Translations under genes and position numbers: made by a program
The notes under the pieces: generated by a model
Told to the model about the DNA's origin: nothing
The model's input: the letters and a program-made list of their open reading frames with translations, nothing else
Database searches by the model: none
Shown: in pieces, positions 1 to 9,542 of the stretch
Layout of the letters: every line of letters begins with the position of its first letter
How positions within the stretch are numbered: the first letter of the stretch is position 1
From: an uncultured Anaerolineae bacterium
Lineage (GTDB): Bacteria > Chloroflexota > Anaerolineae > Anaerolineales > Villigracilaceae
Direction: 5' to 3'
DNA length: 64,000 nt
NCBI GenBank assembly: GCA_903822545.1
Contig: CAIJPN010000113.1
Span: 1-64,000 of the forward strand

Positions 1-1155
1 CTAGAAAAGGCTTCGCGCACCAAAAATGACTTCCTGGCCAACATGAGCCACGAACTACGCACCCCGCTCAACGGCATCCTGGGCCCGGCAGAAATCCTGC
101 TGGATGGTTATAAAGGGCCGTTAAACGAAAACCAGCAGAGATTGGTACACACCATAGACGCCAGCGGGCGACACCTGCTAAACCTGATCAACGATTTGCT
201 CGACATCTCCAAAATTGAAGCGGGGAAACTGGAAACCCATCCCGAAACCATCGTCATCACAGAGCTATGCCAGGCGAGCCTGGCTTTCATCGACGAATTG
301 GCAACCCGCAAAAACATCCAGGTGGAATTCAGGCCTGACCCGGTTATCTCAACCATACTGGCTGACCCGGTGCGCCTGAAGCAGATTCTCACCAACTTGC
401 TCAGCAATGCCGTCAAATTTACCCCATCCAACGGGAAGGTTGCGCTCAGCATCCTGGCAGACCAGGAACACCACTGCATCGACTTTACCGTCAGTGATAC
501 TGGCATCGGCATCGCAAGCAGTGACCTGGAACGACTGTTTGCCCCTTTCACCCAGGTAGACACCAGCCTGACCCGCCCGCACGATGGTTCCGGCCTGGGG
601 CTGGCCCTGGTGAAACACCTGACCGAAATGCACGGCGGCAGCATCAGCGTCAGCAGCGAAGTCGGCAAAGGCAGCCAGTTCACCATCCGCCTACCCTGGA
701 TTAAAGATGCAGCCAGCCAGGTCGAGCCAGACATCCTGGCAAAAGCTGAACCTGCCATATCAGCGATGCAAACCGCCCCCACCCCGGCCTGCATCTTGCT
801 GGCCGAAGATGTGGAAACCAACCTGGTCACCATCGGCGACTTCCTGAAAGACCTGGGCTACAGCCTGCTGCTGGCACGCAACGGCAAAGAAGCGCTCGAA
901 CAAGTCGAAAAAAACTCCCCCGATGCCATTTTAATGGACATCCAAATGCCAGGAATGAATGGGCTGGAGGCCATCCGGGCTTTACGCGCCAACCCGCGCT
1001 TTGCCAGCACCCCCATCGTCGCACTCACCGCCCTGGCCATGGATGGGGACAAAGAACGCTGCCTCGAAGCCGGGGCAAATTATTACATAAGCAAACCCAT
1101 CACCATGAAAAAACTGGCCCAACTCATCCACAACATCATCCCCAAAAAAGAATAA
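1..1155 (+). CDS. Hybrid sensor histidine kinase, C-terminal part (5' end outside window)
   Basis: The reading frame is open from base 1, so the gene is cut by the window edge; the ATG at 43 is the internal Met of the H-box, not a start. What remains (384 residues) is a HisKA domain with H-box MSHELRTPLNG, an HATPase_c domain (N-box LLSNAVKF, G1 DTGIGI, G2 GSGLGLAL) and a C-terminal receiver domain with acceptor Asp in ILMDIQMPGMNG and the conserved Lys in YISKP. It would autophosphorylate on His and pass phosphate to its own receiver. The sensor part is unseen. Its kinase core is closely similar to those of the genes at 36822-41765 and 62285-64000, suggesting a locally expanded paralogue family. 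The CheB-CheR fusion follows on the same strand. Confidence 0.95.
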   Translation, partial: LEKASRTKNDFLANMSHELRTPLNGILGPAEILLDGYKGPLNENQQRLVHTIDASGRHLLNLINDLLDISKIEAGKLETHPETIVITELCQASLAFIDELATRKNIQVEFRPDPVISTILADPVRLKQILTNLLSNAVKFTPSNGKVALSILADQEHHCIDFTVSDTGIGIASSDLERLFAPFTQVDTSLTRPHDGSGLGLALVKHLTEMHGGSISVSSEVGKGSQFTIRLPWIKDAASQVEPDILAKAEPAISAMQTAPTPACILLAEDVETNLVTIGDFLKDLGYSLLLARNGKEALEQVEKNSPDAILMDIQMPGMNGLEAIRALRANPRFASTPIVALTALAMDGDKERCLEAGANYYISKPITMKKLAQLIHNIIPKKE

Positions 1156-1183
1156 ACCAACATTCCCAAGAGGGATAATACGC

Positions 1184-1189
1184 TATACT
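1184..1189 (+). promoter_or_regulatory. Possible -10 element upstream of the CheB-CheR gene
   Basis: TATACT lies 84 bases before the proposed ATG at 1273, in the gap after the upstream kinase. No good -35 box is seen at the right distance, so this is only suggestive of a separate promoter. Confidence 0.25.
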
Positions 1190-1272
1190 TGAGTAATACG
1201 ATTCATGCATCATACAGCTCCCATTATGGGGACAGGGCTACACTTGCATATCCAGACGGAAAGGAAACATCC

Positions 1273-4200
1273 ATGTCAGAGACAAACGAGAAACAAGATT
1301 TTTATGTAGTCGGAGTGGGAGCCTCCGCTGGTGGCCTGGATGCACTGGAAAAATTCTTCAGCCACACACCTGCCGATAATGGGCTGGCAATTGTCATCAT
1401 CCAGCACCTTTCGCCTGACTACAAAAGCCTGATGGCAGACCTGCTGGCCAAGCGCACCGACATGCCCGTACACGTGGCCGAAGACAACATGCCCATCGAA
1501 CCAAACAACGTATACCTGATTCCCCCCCGCCAAAGCCTGACCACCTTCCACAGGAAACTCTTCCTGACCGAACGCGAAACCGGGCAGTTGTACCTGCCCA
1601 TCGACATCTTCTTCCAATCCCTGGCCGATGACCTGGGTGAAAAAGCCATCGGCGTGATCCTGTCTGGCACAGGCAGCGATGGCACCCGCGGCATCCGCGC
1701 GATAAAAGAAAAAGGTGGCCTGGTCATCGTGCAGGATGAGCAATCAGCCAAATTCGATGGAATGCCGCGCAGCGCCATCGCCACCAACCTGGTTGATTAC
1801 ATCCTGCCGCCCGAACAAATGGTGCGCGAAGTGCTGAACTACGTCCAACACCCCTGCCTGGTTAGCGATCCATCCATCAAACGCGCCATCGTGCAAGATG
1901 ATGATAACCTGAATAAAGTTTTCGCGCTCCTGCGCAGCAGCAGCGGGGTGGATTTCACATATTACAAACAGAATACTATGGTGCGGCGCATTGAACGGCG
2001 CATGAGCATCAAACAGATGGAAAAATTAAGCGATTACCTGCACTACCTCTACCAATCACCATCTGAAGTCAACACCCTTTACCGTGAATTCCTGATCGGC
2101 GTTACACGCTTCTTCCGCGACCCCGAAGCATTCGATTACATCCGGCGCAATGTCATCCCATCCGTGTTTGCCAACAAAAAACGCGGCGACCCGATCCGCA
2201 TCTGGGTGGCAGGCAGCTCCACAGGTGAAGAAGCCTACTCGCTGGCAATCTTGCTGACTGAGTACATGGAAACATCGGGGCGGCACATGGATGTCAAAGT
2301 TTTCGCCACCGACCTGGATAAAAACGCCCTCGAAATCGCCGGGAAAGGCATCTACCCAGAAAGCATCGCCGCAGATGTTTCCACCGATCACCTGCAAAAT
2401 TACTTCATCAAAAGCGGTGACAGCTACACCGTTTCGCGCCGCATCCGCGAAATGGTCATCTTCGCCCAGCAAAACATCATCACCGACCCGCCCTTCTCCA
2501 AAGTGGATATCATCTCCTGCCGGAACGTACTGATCTACCTCCAGCCGGTTTTGCAAAAAAAAGTGATCACAGCCTTCCAGTTTGCGCTCAACCCCAACGG
2601 CTACCTCATCCTCGGCACCAGCGAAACCGTTGGAGATTCTGAAGATTACTTCCAGTGCATGGATGTCAAGCTAAAAATCCACCAATACAAAGGTGGATTC
2701 CGCCCATCCGTCAGCGATAACCGCCTGATCCGTGCACCTGGCATGATCCAGCATACAACAACACGCAACCCATCCGGGCTGCGTGAAGACTGGCGCGCGC
2801 TGGACAACATCCAGCGTGGGATGCTCGAAGCCTTCCTGCCCCCCATGGCAGTGGTGGATGAAAACCTGAACCTGATCTACACCGTTGGTGATATGGATGC
2901 CTACCTGCGCGTACCCAGCGGAGGCATCTTCACCGCCAACATCATCAAACAGGCACGCGAAGGGCTTGCCATCCCGCTCAGCACGGCCATCCACAAAGTA
3001 TTAAACGATCAGGAACCCGTCATATACAAAAACATCCACATTGGCGCCGGGCCCAGCTTCTTGATGATTGACATGCTGGCCAAACCCTTCTTTGACCAGG
3101 GCACACGCCAAAAACTGGCCTTTATAGAATTCAGCCCAGTGACACAAACCCAGAACACCACCAGCGAACCCCAAACTTACGATGTAGCCAGCAGCGCCCA
3201 GCAGCGCATCCAAGATTTGGAGCACGAACTGCAATACACGCGCGAAAGCCTGCAAGCCACGGTGGAAGAACTGGAAACATCCAACGAAGAACTGCAAGCC
3301 ACCAACGAAGAGCTTTTTGCCGCAAATGAAGAGCTGCAAAGCACCAACGAGGAACTGCACTCCGTCAACGAAGAACTCATCACCGTCAATGCCGAATACC
3401 ACGCCAAAATCCAGGAACTTACCCGCCTGAACGAGGATATCAACAACCTGTTGAGCAGCACCGAAGTGGGCACCCTGTTCCTCGATATGGAATTGCGTAT
3501 CCGCTTGTTCACCCCAGCGGCCCAAAAAGAATTCCACCTGCTCGACCAGGACCTGGGTCGCCCACTGCGCTACGTAACCCACGATTTCATCAACTGCGAC
3601 CTGATCAGCGAAGCCCGCCTGGTGTTAAAAACACTCACCCCGCGCGAACTGGAAGTGCAAGATGTGACCAATCGCTGGTACCAGATGCGCCTGACGCCCT
3701 ACTACACCTTGCAACAACAGGTTGGCGGCGTAGTCATAACCTTTATGGATATTACCGCGCTCAAGACCGCCAACAACCAGCTTGCGCGACTTTCATGGGC
3801 AGTGGAACAGAGCGCCCAACTCAACATCATCACGCGCCTGGATGGCGGCATAGAATACACCAACCCGCGCGTTGCTGAAGCCACCGGCTTCAGCGCCGAA
3901 GAAATGCTTGGGAAATCATGGCAAATGCTCTTCTCCAGCGAAAAAGTAGAAGTGCTCAGCACCATGAAAAATGCCCTGTTGCAGCGCAACACCTGGCGCG
4001 GAGAAGTGCGCTACTTCCGCAAAGATGGCACAGCCGTATGGTGCATTGCGGCGCTTTCGCCAATCAAAAACGCCAACGGCGAAATCATGGCGATTCTCTT
4101 CGCAATTGATGATATTTCTGACCTGAAACACTCAGAAGAAGCCTTGCAGGAAAGCGAACGAAAACTGCGCCTGCTCTTTGAAAATATGACCGTTGGCTTT

Positions 4201-4935
4201 GCCCTGCACGAAATGATCTACGATGCAACCGGAAAACCGGTGGATTACCGTTTCCTCGAAATGAACCCGGCCTTCGAGAAACTCACCGGCATGTCTGCTG
4301 CCAGGCTGTTAGGAAAAACCGTCAAAGAAAGCATGCCAGACATCGAACAATATTGGATCGATGTTTATGGCAAAGTCGCATCCACCGGGCAGCCCATTGC
4401 CTACCAGAATTACGCCCGCGAACTGGATAAATATTTCGATATTTGGAGTTTTTGCCCGCGCAAAGGACAGTTTGCCGTCATCTTCAACGACATCACCCCG
4501 CGCAAACAGGCCGAAAACGCCCTGCAAATGAGCCTCCAAAAATACCAGGTACTCTTCGATGTTTTCCCCTACGGAATCTCCGTAGCCGACAAACAGGGCC
4601 ACCTGCTAGAAAGCAACCTTGAAGCCGAACGCATCCTGGGACTGTCAAAAGAAGCCCAAGCCCAACGCACCATCGACGGGCAGGAATGGAAAATCATCCG
4701 CCCAGATGGTGAGTTGATGCAACCGAATGAATATGCCAGCGTTCGGGCGCTGAAAGAAAACCGTAAAGTGGAAGACGTGCGTATGGGCGTTGTCAAACCC
4801 GGAGAGCAGGTAGTCTGGATCAATGTCACAGCCGTGCCATTGGGCGATGAAGGTGTCATCATTACCTATCACGAAATTAACGTAGAAGAGAAACCTACCA
4901 CCAAGCCAAAGAGTTCCTCCACAAACAGAGGCTAA
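1273..4935 (+). CDS. CheB methylesterase - CheR methyltransferase fusion with PAS domains
   Basis: This is a 1220-residue protein. The start is placed at ATG 1273 because GGAAAGGAAA precedes it and the CheB domain begins at once (VGVGASAGG); an in-frame TTG at 1189 only adds unlikely residues. The CheB domain spans about 9-190, with a likely Ser18/His45/Asp136 triad, and lacks the usual N-terminal receiver. CheR spans about 210-470, with SAM-site residues and RNVLIYL at 417-423. A long Glu/Asn-rich coiled coil of near-heptad repeats (about 640-725) follows, then about four PAS domains. Family members of this kind are known as CheB/CheR-PAS proteins. No flagellar or chemoreceptor gene is in the window, so a non-chemotactic signalling role is likely (inference). 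It is one base from the kinase gene downstream and surely cotranscribed with it. Confidence 0.92.
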   Translation: MSETNEKQDFYVVGVGASAGGLDALEKFFSHTPADNGLAIVIIQHLSPDYKSLMADLLAKRTDMPVHVAEDNMPIEPNNVYLIPPRQSLTTFHRKLFLTERETGQLYLPIDIFFQSLADDLGEKAIGVILSGTGSDGTRGIRAIKEKGGLVIVQDEQSAKFDGMPRSAIATNLVDYILPPEQMVREVLNYVQHPCLVSDPSIKRAIVQDDDNLNKVFALLRSSSGVDFTYYKQNTMVRRIERRMSIKQMEKLSDYLHYLYQSPSEVNTLYREFLIGVTRFFRDPEAFDYIRRNVIPSVFANKKRGDPIRIWVAGSSTGEEAYSLAILLTEYMETSGRHMDVKVFATDLDKNALEIAGKGIYPESIAADVSTDHLQNYFIKSGDSYTVSRRIREMVIFAQQNIITDPPFSKVDIISCRNVLIYLQPVLQKKVITAFQFALNPNGYLILGTSETVGDSEDYFQCMDVKLKIHQYKGGFRPSVSDNRLIRAPGMIQHTTTRNPSGLREDWRALDNIQRGMLEAFLPPMAVVDENLNLIYTVGDMDAYLRVPSGGIFTANIIKQAREGLAIPLSTAIHKVLNDQEPVIYKNIHIGAGPSFLMIDMLAKPFFDQGTRQKLAFIEFSPVTQTQNTTSEPQTYDVASSAQQRIQDLEHELQYTRESLQATVEELETSNEELQATNEELFAANEELQSTNEELHSVNEELITVNAEYHAKIQELTRLNEDINNLLSSTEVGTLFLDMELRIRLFTPAAQKEFHLLDQDLGRPLRYVTHDFINCDLISEARLVLKTLTPRELEVQDVTNRWYQMRLTPYYTLQQQVGGVVITFMDITALKTANNQLARLSWAVEQSAQLNIITRLDGGIEYTNPRVAEATGFSAEEMLGKSWQMLFSSEKVEVLSTMKNALLQRNTWRGEVRYFRKDGTAVWCIAALSPIKNANGEIMAILFAIDDISDLKHSEEALQESERKLRLLFENMTVGFALHEMIYDATGKPVDYRFLEMNPAFEKLTGMSAARLLGKTVKESMPDIEQYWIDVYGKVASTGQPIAYQNYARELDKYFDIWSFCPRKGQFAVIFNDITPRKQAENALQMSLQKYQVLFDVFPYGISVADKQGHLLESNLEAERILGLSKEAQAQRTIDGQEWKIIRPDGELMQPNEYASVRALKENRKVEDVRMGVVKPGEQVVWINVTAVPLGDEGVIITYHEINVEEKPTTKPKSSSTNRG

Positions 4936-4936
4936 T

Positions 4937-6493
4937 ATGCAAAACCAGGATGGAAACTCCCGGCCTGAGCCACTCTCCCACCTGCGTAGGCGCGCAGAGG
5001 CTGTTATTGATAAAGCAGTCCAACCCGAAAAAGTGGCCGGGACACTGGAAGATATGCAGCGCCTGATCGCGGAACTGCACATTCACCAGATTGAACTGGA
5101 AATGCAAAACGAAGAACTGCGCCAGGCCCAGTCCCAACTCGCCACCGAACGGGAAAAATACGTCGACCTGTACAACTTTGCCCCCGTGGCCTACGTCACA
5201 GTCGATGACAACGACATCATCATCGACCTGAACCATGCCGCTGCGGAACTGCTCGAACACGAATTCCGCTTTATGGAAGGCCGCCCGATCACATCTCACC
5301 TGACACCTGATTCGCTGCAAACCTACTTTGAGCACCGCCAGTTTACCCTGGAAAGCCGTAGCGCCCAAACCTGCCAGCTCACCATCCGCCGCCGCGATGG
5401 CACAAAAGCGGTGGTGCAAGCTCGCACAGTGGCATTAAACCCATCCGCCGATACACGCCAGCTCTGGCGCACTGTGCTGACAGATATCACCGCACTCAAA
5501 GAAGCCGAAGAAGCCCTGCGCCTGAAAGACCGCGCCATGGAAACATCCATCAACGCCCTGGCAATTTCTAACCTGGATGGGAAAATCACCTACGTCAATC
5601 CCGCCTTCCTGACACTGTGGGGACACGAAAATATCCAGACTGTCATCGGCCAACCTGTCAGCGCATTCTGGGAATTTGAAGAAGATGCCGAAGAAATTGT
5701 GCAAGCCCTGATGCGCGATGGCGGCTGGATGGGAGAACGCAACGCCCTGCGCAAAAATGGCAGCATCTTCATCGCCCAAATTTCAGCCAGCCTGGTGACC
5801 AATGAAGCCCACAAGCCCACCTGCATGATGGCTTCTTTTATCGACATTACCGAGCGCAAATACGCCGAGCAAGCCCTCAAACGTTCACTGGAAGAAAAAG
5901 AAGTGCTGATGAAAGAACTCCAGCACCGCACCAAAAACAGCCTGAACGTGGTTGCCAGCCTGTTGAGCATGGAAAAAAACGGGCTAAAAGATAAACACTC
6001 GCAAGAAATTTTCGACAGCACCGAACGCCGCATTCACTCGATCGCCGCCGTTTACGATCAGCTTTATCGCAGCGGTTCGCTGGACAAGATCAACCTGCAT
6101 ACCTACATCCAGCAACTGACAGATGACCTGCACGACTCCTACTTCCCAATTAGCGGTCTGGTCAGCATAGAAACCCAACTCGAACCAATCCAATTGGATT
6201 TAAAACGCGCCCTGCCGCTGGGGCTGATATTAAACGAACTGATCACCAATGCGCTCAAATATGCCTTTCCCAATGGACGCACCGGCAAAATCCACATGGA
6301 ATTGACCCAGGTAAACGAATCCATCAGCCTGTGCATCACCGATAATGGTGTGGGGATGGATTGCACCGCCAAGCTTGAATCAGGCAGCGGAATGGGACTG
6401 CGCCTGGTAAAAATGCTCTCTGCGCAACTGAATGGCAGCTTCAGCCTGGAATGCGAGGGAAAAACGATGGCCTGTGTCTGCTTCCCGGTCTAA
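4937..6493 (+). CDS. PAS-PAS sensor histidine kinase of the HisKA_2/HWE type
   Basis: This 518-residue soluble kinase has an N-terminal coiled segment, PAS domains at about 70-190 and 195-310, a dimerisation/phosphoacceptor domain with the motif KELQHRTKNSLNVVASLL near 325-345 (acceptor His in LQHRTKN), and an HATPase domain at about 420-515 (N-box LNELITNALKYAF, G-box DNGVGM). The QHR-KN motif is typical of HisKA_2 kinases rather than classical HisKA. There is no membrane segment. The ATG follows the upstream stop by one base, so the pair is translationally coupled to the CheB-CheR fusion. No response regulator is adjacent; the partner is unknown. The gene ends at a strong terminator. Confidence 0.93.
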   Translation: MQNQDGNSRPEPLSHLRRRAEAVIDKAVQPEKVAGTLEDMQRLIAELHIHQIELEMQNEELRQAQSQLATEREKYVDLYNFAPVAYVTVDDNDIIIDLNHAAAELLEHEFRFMEGRPITSHLTPDSLQTYFEHRQFTLESRSAQTCQLTIRRRDGTKAVVQARTVALNPSADTRQLWRTVLTDITALKEAEEALRLKDRAMETSINALAISNLDGKITYVNPAFLTLWGHENIQTVIGQPVSAFWEFEEDAEEIVQALMRDGGWMGERNALRKNGSIFIAQISASLVTNEAHKPTCMMASFIDITERKYAEQALKRSLEEKEVLMKELQHRTKNSLNVVASLLSMEKNGLKDKHSQEIFDSTERRIHSIAAVYDQLYRSGSLDKINLHTYIQQLTDDLHDSYFPISGLVSIETQLEPIQLDLKRALPLGLILNELITNALKYAFPNGRTGKIHMELTQVNESISLCITDNGVGMDCTAKLESGSGMGLRLVKMLSAQLNGSFSLECEGKTMACVCFPV

Positions 6494-6498
6494 AAAAT

Positions 6499-6553
6499 AC
6501 CCACCTGAACAAAAAAACACGTCTTGTCGGCGTGTTTTTTTGTTCAGGTGGGT
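6499..6553. terminator. Bidirectional rho-independent terminator
   Basis: A perfect 23-bp inverted repeat (6499-6521 with 6531-6553) has a 9-base loop. Each arm carries a run of seven A or T, so the hairpin can end transcription of the + strand kinase (stop 6493) and the - strand molybdenum hydroxylase (stop 6580). Confidence 0.9.
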
Positions 6554-6579
6554 AAATGCAGGATACGCTTTTCCCTACG

Positions 6580-9363
6580 CTAGCGGGATGCCAGTTCCAT
6601 GGCAATCTTTTCCTGGTCGACGGGCAGGCTATCCACCCGGATGTTGACCGCATTATAGATGGCATTGGTGATGGCCGGGGTGGTGGGGATGCTGACGATT
6701 TCTCCCACGCCTTTGGCTCCGTACGGCCCCTCGGCGGTAGGATGCTCGACGATGATGGATGTGATCTCAGGCGTGTGGGCAATCGACGGGATGCGGTAGC
6801 GCGCCAGCCGGTCGGTGACAACATAACCATCTTCGACGATGAAATTCTCGGTCAGGCAGTTGCCCAGGCCCATCATCACGCCGCCTTCCACCTGGCCTTG
6901 CAGCGCCAGCGGGTTGATGGCCGTGCCGACATCGTTGGCCGCCAGGATGCGCAACACGCGCACTTCGCCGGTCAGGGTGTTAACTTCCACTTCGGCGGCC
7001 TGCGCGGCGAAAGAAAAGGCGAAGTGCATATCGCCGCCGGTGCCGAGCGGCTGGGTTTTGGGGGCTTCGTACTCATACAACGCGCGCGGATTTTGGCCCA
7101 TCGCTTTCATCTCACGGGCCACATCCGCAAAGGTCAGGGAATGGCCGTTGACATGAACCTGGCCGCCTTCAAAGCAGATTTTTTCTGGGGCGACATCGTA
7201 TTTTTCAGACAGGGCGCTGGTGATGGCTTGGCGCAGGGTAACAGCCGCCAGGCGCGAAGCATTGCCGGTGACGTAGGTCTGGCGCGAGGCGGTGGTGGGG
7301 CCGCCGTTGGGGGTCAGGTCGGTATCCATGACCAGGACGCGCACAATCTCAGGCGCGGCGGACATTTCTTCGGCGACGGCCATGCGCATGACGGTGACGA
7401 GGCCCTGTCCGAGTTCGGCGGCGGAGGAGCGCACTTCAAAGGTGCCATCGTCGTACAGTTCCAGGTCTGCGCCGGAGGTGTCTGGCGCGCCACCGCCCAG
7501 GCCGGTGTTCTTGTAGGCCGAGGCAAAACCCCAGGCGCGGACGAGATGCTCGGAGCCGGGAACAGGCTGAGGCTTGAAAGGCTCGGGATTCAGCTTCCGC
7601 ATGGCAGAATCGACTTTATCGATACATTCCACCAGGCCGACGCTGTCTCGCAAAAGCTGGCCGGTGTTGGTGACGCTGCCGACGTGCAGGGCGTTCATGC
7701 GGCGCAGTTCCACCGGGTCGAGGCCGAGGGTTTGGGCCAGCGTGTCCATCATGGACTCAACCGCGAAGGCCGATTGGGTCACGCCAAAGCCGCGAAAAGC
7801 CCCGGCGGGCGGGTTGTTGGTGTACATGGCGTAGCAGTCGGCGCGGACGTGTTCGATGTCGTAGGGGCCAGCCGAGTGGGTGGTGGCGCGGGTCATGACC
7901 TTTTCGCCGAGCGAGGCATACGCGCCGGTGTCGCCGTACAGTTCGGTTTCGGCGGCGATAATGCGGCCATCCTTTTTTGCGCCGAGTTTGACGCGGATCT
8001 GGGTGGCGTGGCGCTTGGGGTGAACGAGCAGGCTCTCGTGGCGGTCAAACAGCAGTTTGACAGGCCGCCCGGTGACGTTGGCGAGCATGGCCGAGTGAAT
8101 CTGGCCCATGATGTCTTCTTTGCCGCCGAAACCGCCGCCCATCAGCTGCCCGACGATGCGGACGCGCTCTTCGGGCCAGCCGAGGGCGCGCGCCACCTGG
8201 GTGCGATCCTGGTAGGGGATTTGCGAGCCAACGTAGACTTCCATGCGGCCATCTTCGAGCGGCACGGCCAGGCTGCATTCGGGTTCGAGGAAAGCATGAT
8301 CGGTGATCTGGGTCTGGAAGGTGTGCTCCAGCACCACGTCGGCGCTGGCGAAGCCGGTTTCCATGCTGCCTTTGCGGACTTTGATGTGTTTGAGCAGGTT
8401 GCCGTTGGCGTGCAGTTTGGGCGCATCTGGCTGGTAGGCCTGGACGGCATTTTTGATGACGGTTTGCTTCTCGAATTCGGTTTCGATCAGCGCAACGGCC
8501 TGTTCAGCGATTTCCTGGCTTTCGGCGGCGACAATGGCGATGGCGTCACCGACATAGCGCACGCGCTCGCCGATGCCGACCAGCACCGGCCAATCGTAGA
8601 TGACCAGGCCGTGATTGTGCTCGCCGGGGATATCTTCGGAGGTCAGGATGGCCGCCACGCCGGGCAGGGCTTTTGCTTTGGTGATATCCAGCTTTGTCAG
8701 GATGCCGTGCGGGATACCGGCGCGCCGGACGCTGGCGAATAACATGCCCGGGAAGGTCAAATCGTCGGTGTAGATGGCCGCCCCGGTAACTTTTTCCACC
8801 GAATCGGGTCGCACCTGGCTTTTGCCGATCACGCTGCGGGCGTTGACTGAATCTGGGATGGAGGGGACGCGGACGGGTTCGCCGGTGCGCAGGGCGCGGG
8901 CGGCTTCGATGATGGAATTTTCGATGGTGGGGTAGCCCGCGCAGCGGCAAAGCGTATCTTTTAGCGCGTGGCGAATGTCATCGGATGTTGGCTCGGGGTG
9001 GCGTTTGATGAGGGCGTAGGAGGTCATGATCTGGCCGGGGATGCAGAATCCGCACTGGACTGCGCCGTGCTTGACGAAGGCATCCTGGAGTGGGTGCAGC
9101 ACCAGTTGACCATCACGTGTGTTGGCGAGGCCTTCGATGGTCAGGATGTCTTTGCCATCGGCGCGGGCCGCCGGGTAGACGCAGGACATGGTTGGTTCGC
9201 CATCCACCAGCACGGTGCAGACGCCGCATTCGGCTTCTTCGCAGCCGATTTTGGTGCCGGTCAGTTTCAGGCGCTTGCGCAGCAGGTCGGCCAGGGTTTC
9301 ATCGGGGGAGATGGCTAGGTTGTGGGATTTTCCGTTAACGGTAAAGGTGATCGTAGTATCCAT
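6580..9363 (-). CDS. Molybdenum hydroxylase, fused [2Fe-2S] and molybdopterin subunits (xanthine dehydrogenase family)
   Basis: This is a 927-residue protein. Residues 1-80 form a plant-type ferredoxin domain (Cys pattern CEEAECGVC plus a later Cys) and residues 80-165 a second [2Fe-2S] domain (CGFC, CRCAGY). From about 190 comes the Mo-cofactor subunit, with GGGFGGKED, GAFRGFG and the GAKGVGE segment carrying the expected catalytic Glu. The length and fusion resemble aldehyde oxidoreductase (Mop) and some xanthine dehydrogenases. The FAD subunit is a separate gene just upstream on the same strand, so the full enzyme should be a FAD/2x[2Fe-2S]/Mo complex. The substrate cannot be read from sequence; the neighbouring BmpA-type transporter suggests purines (inference). 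No Mo-insertion chaperone (XdhC) is visible. Confidence 0.93.
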   Translation of the reverse strand: MDTTITFTVNGKSHNLAISPDETLADLLRKRLKLTGTKIGCEEAECGVCTVLVDGEPTMSCVYPAARADGKDILTIEGLANTRDGQLVLHPLQDAFVKHGAVQCGFCIPGQIMTSYALIKRHPEPTSDDIRHALKDTLCRCAGYPTIENSIIEAARALRTGEPVRVPSIPDSVNARSVIGKSQVRPDSVEKVTGAAIYTDDLTFPGMLFASVRRAGIPHGILTKLDITKAKALPGVAAILTSEDIPGEHNHGLVIYDWPVLVGIGERVRYVGDAIAIVAAESQEIAEQAVALIETEFEKQTVIKNAVQAYQPDAPKLHANGNLLKHIKVRKGSMETGFASADVVLEHTFQTQITDHAFLEPECSLAVPLEDGRMEVYVGSQIPYQDRTQVARALGWPEERVRIVGQLMGGGFGGKEDIMGQIHSAMLANVTGRPVKLLFDRHESLLVHPKRHATQIRVKLGAKKDGRIIAAETELYGDTGAYASLGEKVMTRATTHSAGPYDIEHVRADCYAMYTNNPPAGAFRGFGVTQSAFAVESMMDTLAQTLGLDPVELRRMNALHVGSVTNTGQLLRDSVGLVECIDKVDSAMRKLNPEPFKPQPVPGSEHLVRAWGFASAYKNTGLGGGAPDTSGADLELYDDGTFEVRSSAAELGQGLVTVMRMAVAEEMSAAPEIVRVLVMDTDLTPNGGPTTASRQTYVTGNASRLAAVTLRQAITSALSEKYDVAPEKICFEGGQVHVNGHSLTFADVAREMKAMGQNPRALYEYEAPKTQPLGTGGDMHFAFSFAAQAAEVEVNTLTGEVRVLRILAANDVGTAINPLALQGQVEGGVMMGLGNCLTENFIVEDGYVVTDRLARYRIPSIAHTPEITSIIVEHPTAEGPYGAKGVGEIVSIPTTPAITNAIYNAVNIRVDSLPVDQEKIAMELASR

Positions 9364-9401
9364 AAGAGAGTTTTCCTTCGGGTGATGATTCCCAAAACCA
9401 A

Positions 9402-9527
9402 CCCCCTTCCCGGCCTTCCCCCATTTTCAAAGAGCGAAAATGGGGGAAGGAGCTAACCCATAATCTAGGGGGCTGTCCCCTCCCCCAAAATCCCCGAATT
9501 TGGGATTTTGGGGGAGGCCGGGAGGGG
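9402..9527. repeat. Double-hairpin GC-rich repeat element between two enzyme genes
   Basis: This fills most of the 179-bp gap between the FAD subunit and the Mo hydroxylase. Hairpin 1 is 9414-9428/9436-9450 (core CTTCCCCCATTTTC, 7-base loop). Hairpin 2 is about 9479-9493/9501-9515 (core CCTCCCCCAAAATCC). The outer edges are also partly complementary (CTTCCCGGCC with GGCCGGGAGG). Related halves occur at 43224, 50018 and 55748. Confidence 0.8.
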
Positions 9528-9542
9528 TGGTAGGGTGATAAT

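Noticed and set aside
1189-1272. TTG start 28 codons upstream for the CheB-CheR protein
   Set aside because: The extra residues are not CheB-like; the ATG at 1273 has a good ribosome site.
6556-8742. A 728-codon open frame on the + strand opposite the Mo hydroxylase
   Set aside because: It is antisense to a clearly conserved enzyme and has a Gly/His/Asp-rich, unprotein-like composition; a by-product of GC-rich codon use.
9402-9527. CRISPR-like array
   Set aside because: The repeats are palindromic hairpins with no regular spacers; no cas genes are present in the window.
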